Positions 44,078 to 53,007 of a stretch of DNA of 62,133 nucleotides are shown here, in pieces (within the stretch, counting starts at the first letter, position 1; each line of letters opens with the position of its first letter). The position numbers were made by a program, and so were the translations under genes. The notes below the pieces were generated by a model. It was not told the DNA's origin, ran no database searches, and worked only from the letters and a program-made list of their open reading frames with translations. The stretch comes from Methanoregula sp. (GTDB taxonomy: Archaea > Halobacteriota > Methanomicrobia > Methanomicrobiales > Methanospirillaceae). Location of the stretch: contig NZ_JALOCH010000015.1 in the NCBI RefSeq assembly GCF_023227875.1, positions 1-62,133 of the forward strand, written 5' to 3'.

Positions 44078-44401
44078 CCCGCGCAGGTTTTCACTTACGC
44101 CGGAAAAAATCTCTTCCGGCCAATCCCGGTTCATTTTATTTACCTTTTGTCACCGGGTACCTTTCGTACTTTCGAACGTGTAGACGATTGGGAGAGAAAT
44201 TATATATATATCGTCATAATAAATCGCCCATTGTGGACAACCGGAGGTTGTCCCGAAAAGAAGAGGACGGGTCCACCAAGCAACGAACTTCGTTGGACCC
44301 GGTCCCGCCCGTAGGCATGAGAACATTATCTTCTGATCCTATGAAGGTTTTCCCATGCCAGCGAGCGAAGCGCATGGAAAAATGCGAGGAGTTGAAGAAA
44401 A
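44078..44401 (+). promoter_or_regulatory. Shared promoter/5'-leader module, copy 4 (type B)
   Basis: The upstream part is type B (cgcgcaggttttcacttacg, ccggccaatcccggttcatt), shared with copies 5 and 6. A purine-rich BRE-like gggagagaaat precedes TATA tatatatata (44199-44210); probable start 44228-44232. H1 is fully paired here (ggacaacc/ggttgtcc), against a G-U pair in the other copies, which supports an RNA stem. H2 and H3 as elsewhere. Confidence 0.87.
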
Positions 44402-45802
44402 ATGAACATACACAAAACAGTTGTCATCCTGCTGGCACTTCTGCTGGCGGGGATGGCGATGGTACCGATGGTGAGCGCGTTTGAAAACAATTCAGATGCG
44501 TTGAATGTGGATACATCACTCAACCGGGGTAGTCCAGATGTACAGTTTGACGGGCTCTCACAAAAAGACGCGCAGACCAGTCTCGGAGGCACAGACCTTA
44601 AATCAATTTCGCCATCGATAAAAAAATATGAGATTATCACTATCGATGTAAGCACCCTAAAAAAACAATTGCAATCAGGGCAAAAAATCCCGATTCATTT
44701 GAAAGGGATTCCCTATGTCATGAATCTCCATGAAGATACAATTTATCCAAGTGCTGAAACCGGGGTTTATACATTCACGGGAAATCTTGAGAGCATCAAC
44801 GATGGAAACACGATAGCCGACAGTGAAATCCATCTCACTATGGATGATACCGGGGTAATCGGCAAGATCTCTCTGGATCCGTTCACCTATTGGTATATTG
44901 ACGAGATTGAGGGGGACCGGAGTTCCGCATTACCCGGCTCGATACAATATACATATTATTCAGGAGATGTTGAACAAACCATAAGTCCCATGGGAGAAGA
45001 CCGGTATGTCATATTACCGTCAGGTGAATCAAAACCCATTACCGGATTATCTGATGAAGAACTCAGGCAATTTATTGCAGATTCCCCAAAGAGGCAAAAA
45101 AGTCCTGCCACGATCACAGGGGAATTGGACTGGTATGATATTAGTATCCTCGTTGTCTGCGATAACCAGATGTATAACAGGTATTCCAACTGGGTGAAGA
45201 GAGCACAATCGGTTGTCAGCGATGCGAATACCGCCATGAGTTATTCTGATATCAAGATCCGGCTGGTCCCGACGTATGATGCGTCTCGAAGGTTTGATTT
45301 AAGTAATAATTTCAATGCTACAACACCACTCGAAGTATTTACACAGTACGTAAATTATTCCTATCTCGATGATCAAGACACCGACATTGCCATGTACCTG
45401 AGTGGCAACCAGTTCACAAACTATATTGGAAGCAGTAATATATTTGATAATGGTTATGGATTTAACAGGCATGGTGTAATGATGTATGAGAGCTCAGCCG
45501 GAGGAGGGTATGGTGCAAATCCCCAGGAGCGGGCCAATGTTTTCACGCATGAAGTGGGCCATATGTTAGATGCAGATCATGAAGTTCCCTCCTCCCCAAT
45601 TCCGCAGGAACCATACAATCGTGCGACAACCTATGATATCAGTGGTACTACATATCATACCCTGATGTATTCCTCTGTAACGACGGATCCGACATATTTC
45701 TCATCGGATGATCCCGTTGGGGGTATAACTCGTGGAAATGCAACCTGTGATAATTCAAGGAGATTACGGGAGACAAAAGCCAGTATTGCTGGCTATACCT
45801 AA
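44402..45802 (+). CDS. Secreted metzincin-like metallopeptidase 2
   Basis: 466 aa. The signal peptide is almost identical, also in DNA, to that of the C39-like protein at 32358, although the mature proteins are unrelated. Propeptide-like region (about 75-240; KIPIHLKGIPYVMNLHEDTI, VILPSGESKPITGLSDEEL). Catalytic domain with zinc motif His383-Glu..His387..His393 (HEVGHMLDADH) and Met-turn Met422 (HTLMYSS). The partner gene follows within 40 bp after a run of eight T. Confidence 0.89.
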   Translation: MNIHKTVVILLALLLAGMAMVPMVSAFENNSDALNVDTSLNRGSPDVQFDGLSQKDAQTSLGGTDLKSISPSIKKYEIITIDVSTLKKQLQSGQKIPIHLKGIPYVMNLHEDTIYPSAETGVYTFTGNLESINDGNTIADSEIHLTMDDTGVIGKISLDPFTYWYIDEIEGDRSSALPGSIQYTYYSGDVEQTISPMGEDRYVILPSGESKPITGLSDEELRQFIADSPKRQKSPATITGELDWYDISILVVCDNQMYNRYSNWVKRAQSVVSDANTAMSYSDIKIRLVPTYDASRRFDLSNNFNATTPLEVFTQYVNYSYLDDQDTDIAMYLSGNQFTNYIGSSNIFDNGYGFNRHGVMMYESSAGGGYGANPQERANVFTHEVGHMLDADHEVPSSPIPQEPYNRATTYDISGTTYHTLMYSSVTTDPTYFSSDDPVGGITRGNATCDNSRRLRETKASIAGYT

Positions 45803-45842
45803 TTTTTTTTCAAAGTAATTGTATGCAGAATTCGTGATACCC

Positions 45843-46646
45843 ATGAAATGGAAAACAAATGTCCTGATAATTATCCTTGTTCTTGCGATTTTTATCGTGT
45901 CCCCCATCAATGCATCCATGACAAAGCCTGTGCCGGCACCTGATCCCATCGGGGAGGGTCAGCAGGTGGCCCTGTTTTATTTTGAGGATCTGTCAAAGGT
46001 AATTTCAACCGGAAACAACAATTCGGCATTTTTCGATATCCCTTCAACAATAACCAGATTTGACGTCATTGAAATCAATGAGAGCAGTGTGAGATCATTA
46101 CATCAGCAGATTCTTGCAGGCAACAAAATTCCGGTCAGGATCAAAGGGGTTCCAAATCAGTTGTGGGTGGATAAAAACCCGCTGGATCCTGATCCTGAAG
46201 ACGGGATACTCAGGTATTGCGGGAATCTTGAGAAAATTCCTGAACTGGGAAATAAAGAATATAACCTGAGGTTGTTATTTTACAAAAATTCCCTGACAGG
46301 ACAGATATCTGAAAGAAATGGACCGCTTTTTTATATAAAATCGATAGTCGACCCCCTGTCCGGAACGCCGTTGTACTATGTTTATTCAACAGCTGATGAA
46401 AAGCCAACAGGAGCACGCATGGATAATGATCAATTTATCGTGCTGCCATCTGGCGAATCAAAAAATGTTAACGATTTATCTCCGGAAGAGATTAAATTGG
46501 TCATAAACGAACGGATTAAGCGAGATAAGCTGGCGGGTAACAAACCAGACAAAACTCCGGTAACGGAAACCCCGTTATCACCGGGTATTGTTCTCCTTGC
46601 GGTGGGAATTGTTGCTGCCGGATTGCGTTTGAAGAAATCCGGATGA
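45843..46646 (+). CDS. Membrane-anchored propeptide-like partner of metallopeptidase 2
   Basis: 267 aa from ATG 45843 (MKWKTNVLIIILVLAIFIVS). Extracellular domain homologous to the metallopeptidase propeptide: ITRFDVIEINESSVRSLHQQ, KIPVRIKG, TPLYYVYSTADEKPTGARMD, IVLPSGESKNVNDLSPEEI. Ends with a C-terminal helix SPGIVLLAVGIVAAGLRLKK. No zinc site. A damaged copy of this gene remains at 54898, behind a different protease. Confidence 0.83.
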   Translation: MKWKTNVLIIILVLAIFIVSPINASMTKPVPAPDPIGEGQQVALFYFEDLSKVISTGNNNSAFFDIPSTITRFDVIEINESSVRSLHQQILAGNKIPVRIKGVPNQLWVDKNPLDPDPEDGILRYCGNLEKIPELGNKEYNLRLLFYKNSLTGQISERNGPLFYIKSIVDPLSGTPLYYVYSTADEKPTGARMDNDQFIVLPSGESKNVNDLSPEEIKLVINERIKRDKLAGNKPDKTPVTETPLSPGIVLLAVGIVAAGLRLKKSG

Positions 46647-46662
46647 TTGTTGAGATGCTGGA

Positions 46663-47211
46663 ATGAAACCGAATATAATGTTTCTCGCGTTTATTGCTAC
46701 ATCACTTATAGCAATAACAATTGTCTCTGTTGTCTATGCTGAAAATGTAACTGAAACATCAATTACATCACCGGTTATAACGATCGATCCCATAGGAAAC
46801 CAAACTATCGTAGTAAGAGCTTCCACTACAAACGAAGAGTTCATGCCAGACCTGCCACCCAGGATAACCATATCCGGGAAGATAACAACACCGGATGGAT
46901 ATCCCGTGGAGGGGGCGACAGTCCGAACGGAATTTTACCGGGCCTATGATACAAAATCGGTTACCATGCAGTCAGAAGCCGATGGCTCGTATCGTATCAA
47001 CAACGCACACGGGTTCAACCAGAAGATCAGTGTGGAAAAAAAGGGGTATACAAATGTTACAAAAGAGATGACCTTTAAACAAAATGTCAATACCGTTGAT
47101 TTCATACTGGAACCAACAACAAAACCCGCTTCCGGATTTACGACTGTCCTGTGCCTTGTTGCAATACTCGGAACTCTTCTGATTATTTCCCGGAAAGAGC
47201 GGACACAATAA
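46663..47211 (+). CDS. Exported protein with carboxypeptidase-regulatory-like fold
   Basis: 182 aa. Signal peptide (FIATSLIAITIVSVVYA), then a single beta-sandwich resembling CarboxypepD_reg/DUF4480 domains (ITISGKITTPDGYPVEGATV, EADGSYRINNAHGFNQKISV, KGYTNVT) and a C-terminal anchor (PASGFTTVLCLVAILGTLLI then SRKERTQ) resembling PGF-CTERM-type sorting tails. Probably a surface protein. 16 bp after the partner gene, thus in the same operon as metallopeptidase 2. Confidence 0.8.
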   Translation: MKPNIMFLAFIATSLIAITIVSVVYAENVTETSITSPVITIDPIGNQTIVVRASTTNEEFMPDLPPRITISGKITTPDGYPVEGATVRTEFYRAYDTKSVTMQSEADGSYRINNAHGFNQKISVEKKGYTNVTKEMTFKQNVNTVDFILEPTTKPASGFTTVLCLVAILGTLLIISRKERTQ

Positions 47212-47221
47212 TCACCTGATT

Positions 47222-47425
47222 TTATTCTTCTCCAACATTCCGGATTATATCTTCCGCTTGCAACAACGCTCCGATCAACTCTTCATAGGTAAGTCGATCT
47301 GTAACACGATCGGTGATATTGTGCTTTTTATCTTTGAAAAGACATTCAAGACAGAATGCAACCGTATCTCTCGGCTCCATATTCGGACACCCATCTCTTA
47401 ATTCCCGCTCAGAAAAATCTTTCAT
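47222..47425 (-). CDS. Hypothetical small protein, 67 aa
   Basis: Acidic and helical: DGCPNMEPRDTVAFCLECLF and DRLTYEELIGALLQAEDIIR. Three Cys in the first half. Convergent with the preceding operon, 10 bp away. Family not recognised; could be an orphan regulator or antitoxin-like protein. Confidence 0.5.
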   Translation of the reverse strand: MKDFSERELRDGCPNMEPRDTVAFCLECLFKDKKHNITDRVTDRLTYEELIGALLQAEDIIRNVGEE

Positions 47426-47920
47426 GAATTTACCTATCGGTCAGGTAATATTAAAACTTACATTCAATGAACAAAGTTTCTTTTGCATTAATGATTGATC
47501 GCTGTTTTTTTTATTTCGTTGAGATGCCCTTCGTGCAAAACGCCTTCGGGTTTTTCGCTGCGCCCGTCCCTGTCCGCTTGTCCTGCATGTGTGCCGTTGC
47601 CTACGGTGAAGGAGTGGGGGGTGTCCGGCATACCCCCCTCCGATTATTTTTCCGGGAGGGGAATACTCATATTGAAAAGGGACGGGGGGTCTGTCATGGT
47701 TCTTGGTTGCGATGGCTGCCTCCTCCTCCCGGGGGATTCGCGGCGGGGGGATTATCGAGAATGTGTCCAGCGGAAATTTGGGGAGGTGGCCGAGCGACTC
47801 CACGCGCAGCGGGAATGGGGATACTCGTAAAAAAGAGATTGCTGAAGGGATTGTTAATAAACCAATATATTCATCTGACACTATACGCAAAGATAGTGAT
47901 CAGGGAGAGGTTTTCCATAC
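47426..47920. repeat. Composite dispersed repeats, intergenic
   Basis: Pieces seen: ctgtccgcttgtcctgcatg..gccgttgcc (47566-47601), gcgatggctgcctcctcctc..gcggcgggggg (47707-47750) and ggtggccgagcgactccacg (47784-47803). No gene. The HEPN gene begins at its right end. Confidence 0.6.
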
Positions 47921-48310
47921 ATGACCAGTGACTCCGGCGAATGGTTCCGACAGGCGCAGTATGATCTGGGTACTGCCGAATCCCTTGTCACTGCCGGGCG
48001 GTATCCCCCATCGATATTTTTCTGTCACCTGGCACTTGAGAAAGCGCTTAAGGCATTATATGTGGAAAAATTCAACGACAACCCGGAAAAAACCCACAGT
48101 CTTGTCTATCTGGTCGAACTCCTTGAACTGGAACTGCCGCAAAATTATCTGGACTCACAGTTTGTCATCAACCGGATCGGAGTGACCGGGCGCTACCCCC
48201 ACAACCTTGATGATGTCCTCGAACAATATTCCCAAGTGAAGACACAAAAAATCATAGCCGAAACAAAGGAGGTCCTTACATGGTTGATGCAAAAGTCCTC
48301 GAAGCAGTGA
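47921..48310 (+). CDS. HEPN-domain protein (toxin-like part of HEPN-MNT pair)
   Basis: 129 aa. Four-helix HEPN fold: EWFRQAQYDLGTAESLVTAG, FFCHLALEKALKALYVEK, KTHSLVYLVELLEL; the typical late motif is RYPHNLDD. In HEPN-MNT modules the HEPN protein is the toxin or RNase and the nucleotidyltransferase partner neutralises it, often by AMPylation. The two genes overlap by 31 bp. Confidence 0.92.
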   Translation: MTSDSGEWFRQAQYDLGTAESLVTAGRYPPSIFFCHLALEKALKALYVEKFNDNPEKTHSLVYLVELLELELPQNYLDSQFVINRIGVTGRYPHNLDDVLEQYSQVKTQKIIAETKEVLTWLMQKSSKQ

Positions 48311-48621
48311 ATTATTTCAGTGAACAGGTCCGGAAAAAGGGAATCCGTGTCAACAACCTCATTCTGTTCGGCTCATCAGGCACGGGCACTGCAACGCCCG
48401 GAAGCGACATCGATATTGCAATCATCTCCGATGATTTTACAGACCGGGATATTTTTGAACGGGCGCTGCTGACAAAAGATGCGGAGATGCGTACCGTAAA
48501 GAAATTCAGAGTCCCCCTTGATGTAATCACGCTCACTTCCGAAGAATATCATGACTCAACCTCACTGATTGCAGGAACACTCAGGAAAGGAATCATGGTC
48601 CCCATGGTTCCGGCAGCATAA
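48280..48621 (+). CDS. Minimal nucleotidyltransferase (MNT) partner
   Basis: 113 aa. Pol-beta superfamily site: LILFGSSGTGTATPGSDIDI, with Gly-Ser and Asp-x-Asp, and a third acidic residue in VPLDVITLTSEE. Antitoxin-like partner of the HEPN gene; reading frames overlap, so translation is coupled. Confidence 0.93.
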   Translation: MVDAKVLEAVNYFSEQVRKKGIRVNNLILFGSSGTGTATPGSDIDIAIISDDFTDRDIFERALLTKDAEMRTVKKFRVPLDVITLTSEEYHDSTSLIAGTLRKGIMVPMVPAA

Positions 48622-48627
48622 GAAAAA

Positions 48628-48732
48628 ATGAAAAAACTGGATAACAGCCAGGTCCACACGATCTACAAATATCCGGCTTTCGATCATTTTGTTGATATCA
48701 ACAAAACGATAATGGTTCCGAAAGGAGAATAG
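48628..48732 (+). CDS. Short open frame, 34 aa, doubtful
   Basis: MKKLDNSQVHTIYKYPAFDH then FVDINKTIMVPKGE, 6 bp after the MNT stop. There is no clear ribosome site and no known family. It might be the tail of a lost gene or a small leader peptide. Low confidence. Confidence 0.25.
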   Translation: MKKLDNSQVHTIYKYPAFDHFVDINKTIMVPKGE

Positions 48733-48791
48733 AACCATAAACCCTCTTAAATACCGGAATATAATATCAGTATACAGATCAGGGAGCAGAT

Positions 48792-49010
48792 ATGGATTTT
48801 AAAATTTCTCTTTCACAAGATGAAGATGGCTGGTTCATCGTCACTGTGCCGGCACTTCCGGGTTGCGTCTCCCAAGGTAAGACCGAGGAGGAGGCGAAGA
48901 AAAATATTGCAGAAGCCATTGAGCTTCATCTGTCCACTCTTGCACGCGACGGTATCCCGCTCTACAATCGCCCCGGTACCAAAGAAACGTTCGTCGCTGT
49001 CGACATATGA
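48792..49010 (+). CDS. hicB: HicB-like antitoxin
   Basis: 72 aa: FKISLSQDEDGWFIVTVPAL, PGCVSQGKTEEEAKKNIAEA. This is the HicB RNase-H-like fold without a C-terminal DNA-binding domain. Its stop overlaps the HicA start by 4 bp (ATGA). Neutralises HicA. Confidence 0.92.
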   Translation: MDFKISLSQDEDGWFIVTVPALPGCVSQGKTEEEAKKNIAEAIELHLSTLARDGIPLYNRPGTKETFVAVDI

Positions 49011-49228
49011 TGGACAAACTCCCGCTCCTTTCCGGAAAGGATGTGGTGAAAGCACTTGCCAAACTGGGATATACGATCAATGACCAGAAAGGCAGTCACA
49101 TTCACCTCCGGCATCCCTTCCGAAGACCACTGACCGTTCCCAACCATACGGAAATTGCCAGAGGGACATTACGGATCATCATCAAGGATGCAGATCTGAC
49201 CGTTGAAAAATTCATGGAGTTGTTATGA
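49007..49228 (+). CDS. hicA: HicA-like mRNA interferase toxin
   Basis: 73 aa: LLSGKDVVKALAKLGYTIND, then QKGSHIHLRHP with the catalytic His of the dsRBD-like HicA fold, and VPNHTEIARGTLRIIIKDA. ATG at 49007 or 49010. Cleaves mRNA in known family members. The antitoxin-first order is unusual for E. coli but common elsewhere. Confidence 0.93.
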   Translation: MMDKLPLLSGKDVVKALAKLGYTINDQKGSHIHLRHPFRRPLTVPNHTEIARGTLRIIIKDADLTVEKFMELL

Positions 49229-49470
49229 TTCCGGATCATTGCAGATTCTGCAAAGGAAAACTCCACGAGGGAACAACGGAATTTATGGCACATGCTGCCG
49301 GTGAGGTCATCGTGATCAAGGATGTTCCGGCATATGTCTGCGAGCAGTGCGGGGAGGCATATTACACGACCGGAACTTCCCGGAAAATCGATGGTGTCAT
49401 GCGGGACGCCCAAGCGAAAAAACTATGCATGCGTCCGCTTCCCGCCGGCGAAGTGTCACTGAAGGGATAA
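49225..49470 (+). CDS. YgiT-type zinc-ribbon protein 1 (MqsA-like N-terminal domain)
   Basis: 81 aa: DHCRFCKGKLHEGTTEFMA, VIVIKDVPAYVCEQCGEAYY. Two CxxC pairs bind zinc as in the MqsA/YgiT antitoxin N-terminus; no HTH domain follows. It overlaps HicA by 4 bp, so it is cotranscribed. The usual toxin partner (MqsR or DUF4258) is not adjacent. Confidence 0.88.
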   Translation: MIPDHCRFCKGKLHEGTTEFMAHAAGEVIVIKDVPAYVCEQCGEAYYTTGTSRKIDGVMRDAQAKKLCMRPLPAGEVSLKG

Positions 49471-49484
49471 TTTTAGTGAATACG

Positions 49485-49727
49485 ATGAAGTGCGTCATCT
49501 GTAAACACGGCGAGACAAAAGAGGGCACGACAACGGTCACCTTTGATCGCAATGGCATGACCCTTGTCGTGAAAGATGTCCCCGCCCAGGTCTGCACCAA
49601 CTGTGGGGAGGATTATGTGGATGAGCATGTGGCCCACGAGATCCTCGCAATAGCAGAACGCATGGCAAAAAGTGGCGCCCAAGTAGATGTCCGAAGGTAT
49701 GTTCACGGCTCTGCCATGCCGTGCTGA
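49485..49727 (+). CDS. YgiT-type zinc-ribbon protein 2
   Basis: 80 aa from ATG 49485 (MKCVICKHGETKEGTTTVTF), then VKDVPAQVCTNCGEDYVDE and a helical tail (AHEILAIAERMAKSGAQVDV). Paralog of the preceding gene, 14 bp downstream; same zinc ribbon with two CxxC pairs. Last gene of the hicBA operon. Confidence 0.88.
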   Translation: MKCVICKHGETKEGTTTVTFDRNGMTLVVKDVPAQVCTNCGEDYVDEHVAHEILAIAERMAKSGAQVDVRRYVHGSAMPC

Positions 49728-50288
49728 GTGAGATCTTTTTTTCTTTGTTGATCTGGGATATTCAGACAGGCCCAACGTGAAATTTTTTGCCGGACCCTGC
49801 CGGGAAAACTTTGTGCATGGTCTGAATGGGTGATGCAATGCCCCCCACCATTTCCGGTCCGGTTGTCCAGCATGAGGAACCGTTGCCTCTGGGGGGAGGG
49901 GGGGCCCGCATGGGCTTCCGACGGTGGGGAGTCCGGAACACCCCCCGGCCGGTCAGCTACTGAACAGAAACAGGGGGTGCCCCGGCCAACTGCGATTGTA
50001 GCATTGCTACGTATGACCTCCCCCATTCCCGTCGTAGAATACCGGTTTATTACGGAAGAATTACCGTGTTTTCCGGAATTATTGCCTCATCAAAAAAGGG
50101 CGTTGAGGCAAAACGCGTACAACCGGGCATTTTACGGGCCCGGAGTCCCTACAGTCGAAGATTCCGTCTGGAATCTTCTCCTCTTCCAGGTCGAAGAACC
50201 TTTCAGGTTCTTCTTCTGTCTCAAGTCTGACGACTTTCGACATTCTGATGACCTGTCAGACCCGTAAGCAGGGGTAAAAAAGGGGGCA
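49728..50288. repeat. 561-bp intergenic block with repeats and hairpins
   Basis: 49841-49900 has the ccggttgtccagcatgagga..ccgttgcc element. 50051-50140 matches the segment left of 34793 (gaagaattaccgtgttttcc, ttgcctca/tgaggcaa hairpin). Hairpins gaagattcc/ggaatcttc (50157-50178), gaagaacct/aggttcttc (50193-50213) and aagtc-TGAC-gactt (50222-50235) are relatives of the 87-bp repeat hairpins. No gene. Confidence 0.65.
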
Positions 50289-50717
50289 TTACACCGATGG
50301 GGTAACTCCCCCGCCCTGCTCCCTCTCTGCGACCCCGGCAAGGTACTCAATCGTCTTCCCGGACTCGATCCGTTTCCCATCGCGGTCGATCTCCACGATC
50401 GTGGACGGCGTGACCTGGAAAAATCTCCACGTGCCGTGCCGGGACCGTATCCAGATCTCGATCACAACCGCAGCGTCGCGGGCGATGACCCGGAGCCGGG
50501 TGAGATCGCTCCCATAATACTCTGCAAGCTCAAGGACCGGTGCGAGAATTTTCGGTGCGAACATGATGGTCGCAAACACGATCGGGATCTTCGAGACGAT
50601 GGAGAGATCGTAGATCCGTTCCGGTCCGCCCATCGCCAGCTGGATGAGACCCCGGGCTTTGGCGATCGGGATCGCGTCCCTGAGTGCTCGGTGGGCACGG
50701 GCGCTGCGGTGGGTCAT
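50289..50717 (-). CDS. Hypothetical protein, 142 aa, paralog of the gene at 34793
   Basis: ATG chosen at 50717 (MTHRSARAHRALRDAIPIAK) to match the paralog. Shared blocks include ARGLIQLAMGGPERIYDLSI, VSKIPIVFATIMFAPKILAP, WIRSRHGTWRFFQVTPS and EIDRDGKRIESGKTI. Function unknown. Same flanking hairpin block as the other copy, so the unit is a duplicated segment. Confidence 0.65.
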   Translation of the reverse strand: MTHRSARAHRALRDAIPIAKARGLIQLAMGGPERIYDLSIVSKIPIVFATIMFAPKILAPVLELAEYYGSDLTRLRVIARDAAVVIEIWIRSRHGTWRFFQVTPSTIVEIDRDGKRIESGKTIEYLAGVAEREQGGGVTPSV

Positions 50718-51216
50718 GAGGAGCGGCCCCGAAAGATTCCGCGAGTCCATCCCGGAACCTGCGGGTTGTTCAACGATGCATTCTTTGATTCCGGCTCGCG
50801 GGAAAATATCCCGGCCGGCCGGGTTTTTTCACGGAAGGTTGTACTTATACTTTCATCTCCGTTGTGGGGAGTTGGTTGTAGTCCCCTGGTCTGTACAGAT
50901 TGATCCGCTTTCCCGGGGTTGTGAGAGCCGAAGGGAATGCGGTGATTTTGATTGTCCAAGGAAAGATATATTTGAATAATATGTTGTTGGTTGAATGGGT
51001 GGCAGACTGGGTTCAGTGTGGGGGTGCCATTATCACGATGCCCCACGCTCGGGCATGTCCGCATGTGATGTAGGGGGGGCGTTGCCTTACAAGCCCCGAT
51101 GAGGCGGCCGGGAAATATCCAGGCGGGATTATTTTCACCCTGCGCCGGTAGAATATATCTGTCAGTATTCTGAAATATATCGACAGAGAATAATATTTCA
51201 TTCAGGGACCGGGTAC
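50718..51216. other. 499-bp intergenic stretch
   Basis: 51030-51115 carries the atcacgatgccccacgctcg ... gggggcgttgcc element and gatgaggcggccgggaaata. Immediately before dinD there is an inverted repeat tctgtc/gacaga (51159-51196) that might be a promoter or operator. No gene. Confidence 0.5.
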
Positions 51217-52098
51217 ATGAAACCAGCCATCATCAAACGCCTTCATAAAAATTTTGAGGATTATGTTCACGTACAGGAAGGCGTTGAATTCTGGTTTGCA
51301 CGGGATTTACAGATACTTCTCGGTTATACTCAATGGCGAAACCTCCTGAACGTAATCGATAAAGCAAAAGAGTCGTGCAAGAATTCAGATCACGAAATTT
51401 CAGACCATTTTGCTGACGTCAGCAAAATGGTAGTTATCGGGTCAGGCACTGAGCGCAGTATTGAAGATATTAAACTCACCCGTTATGCCTGCTACCTCAT
51501 TGCCCAGAACGGGGATCCACGCAAGGAAGAGATCGCTTTTGCCCAGAGCTATTTTGCAGTGCAGACCCGCAAGCAGGAGATCATCGAAGACCACATCCGG
51601 CTTGCTGAACGGCTGAAGGCAAGAAAACACCTGAAGGATTCCGAGAAGGAATTATCCCGGAATATTTACGAACGTGGCGTGGATGAATCGGGTTTTGCCC
51701 GGATCCGGAGCAAAGGAGATGTGGCTCTCTTCGGGGGCTATTCAACTCACGTGATGAAAGCACGCATGGAAGTTCCGGACAGCCGGCCGCTTGCAGATTT
51801 TCTTCCCACGGTTACGATCACGGCAAAGAATCTCGCAACGGAGATCACGAACTTCAATGTTACCAAGGAAGACATGAAGGGCGAGGATCCGATCACCATC
51901 GAGCATGTCCAGAACAACCAGGATGTGCGTGACCTTCTGTTGAAAAGGGGAATTCGTCCCGAGGCCCTGCCGCCGGAAGAAGATCTTATGAAACTGGAAC
52001 GACGGGTCCGATCTCAGGAGAAGAAGATTGCAGGACGGGCAGGGAAAATAACCACTTCATCTTCTGATAAATGTCGGGACTCGAAGACCGGTAAATAA
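51217..52098 (+). CDS. dinD: DNA damage-inducible protein D-like
   Basis: 293 aa. A BRO-N like domain (GVEFWFARDLQILLGYTQW, RNLLNVIDKAKESCKN) is followed by the DinD core (ADVSKMVVIGSGTERSIEDI, LTRYACYLIAQNGDP, EEIAFAQSYFAVQTRKQE, and GGYSTHVMKARMEVPDSRPL). DinD in bacteria limits RecA filaments; such genes are common on mobile DNA. The palindromic upstream region might be an operator. Confidence 0.92.
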   Translation: MKPAIIKRLHKNFEDYVHVQEGVEFWFARDLQILLGYTQWRNLLNVIDKAKESCKNSDHEISDHFADVSKMVVIGSGTERSIEDIKLTRYACYLIAQNGDPRKEEIAFAQSYFAVQTRKQEIIEDHIRLAERLKARKHLKDSEKELSRNIYERGVDESGFARIRSKGDVALFGGYSTHVMKARMEVPDSRPLADFLPTVTITAKNLATEITNFNVTKEDMKGEDPITIEHVQNNQDVRDLLLKRGIRPEALPPEEDLMKLERRVRSQEKKIAGRAGKITTSSSDKCRDSKTGK

Positions 52099-52236
52099 TC
52101 CTGATATGTTCCCTTTTTTCCCCACGGATATTTGGTGCCAACCATTATGCTCAATTATTATAAAGATGACTATTATTGAGCGAATTATTCAAAAACCGGG
52201 GAATTCTTTTCCTGGAATCGAGGAGTGCATTACCTG

Positions 52237-52863
52237 ATGAAAAAATGGAACTTGTCCGTATATTATCTGACGATTCTCATCGGGCTCGTTATCATTATCC
52301 TTACGGGGGGTTGTGTTACGGACACGACCTCTTCGCCATTAACCGGCACGCCAGCTGAAACACCGACACTGCCCCCGGGGCACCCGCCGTTATCAACCAT
52401 CACCGCAACCCCGTCCCCCTCACAAACCCCGGCTGTATCCTCGCCCCGGTTCACACAGGATCCCCAGACCGGATGTTCTATGGATCCCCATGTCCCGGAA
52501 CCGGTCGACAGTGCCATCGCGGTCCGGGATCCGATGCCCGGGGTCCGCTATTCTTTCAACGAGAGTGAGACCGGCCGAACTGTCGTGCTTGAGAAGGGAG
52601 AGATTGTTGAGATGACCCTCCGGTGGGCCCCTAGTGTTGCATGGGAATGGTACATGCCGGTCTCAGGTTGCTCGATCGAGCTCCTGAATGACGGATATTA
52701 TTCCGGAGGCGGTGATTACTGGAACCAGTCCGGCCATTACCGGGCCCGGTACCGGGCGATAAACCCTGGAACATCGTTCATTGACGGCATATTTGGCGTC
52801 GCACCGGGCGGCACGCCGCATGAATGGAATCCCCGGTTCAACCTGACCGTGATTGTGAAATAG
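52237..52863 (+). CDS. Chagasin-like (I42) lipoprotein 2
   Basis: 208 aa from ATG 52237 (MKKWNLSVYYLTILIGLVII), with GGAG 11 bases before. Lipobox LTGGC, Thr/Pro-rich linker, then RTVVLEKGEIVEMTLRWAP, VAWEWYMPVSGCSIELLN, GHYRARYRAINPGTS and FNLTVIVK. Close paralog of 38516. A possible inhibitor of papain-like cysteine peptidases, anchored outside the cell. It stands just before leader 5. Assignment moderate. Confidence 0.68.
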   Translation: MKKWNLSVYYLTILIGLVIIILTGGCVTDTTSSPLTGTPAETPTLPPGHPPLSTITATPSPSQTPAVSSPRFTQDPQTGCSMDPHVPEPVDSAIAVRDPMPGVRYSFNESETGRTVVLEKGEIVEMTLRWAPSVAWEWYMPVSGCSIELLNDGYYSGGGDYWNQSGHYRARYRAINPGTSFIDGIFGVAPGGTPHEWNPRFNLTVIVK

Positions 52864-53007
52864 TCCGGGCGACCCCCGAGGGGGTGGGGGAGGCCATCGT
52901 CACGATGCGCTGGCGTGGGGCTGTCCGCAGTCATGCTCAATGAGGGGCGTTGCCAAGCAGTCCCCGATAAGGCGGCCGGAAACCCTGTAAAAAATGAAAA
53001 ACGGAAA
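52864..53007. repeat. Composite dispersed repeat upstream of leader 5
   Basis: atcgtcacgatgcgctggcg, gctgtccgcagtcatgctca with gaggggcgttgcc, then ggcggccggaaaccctgtaa. A divergent copy of the block before leaders 3 and 6. Confidence 0.65.
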
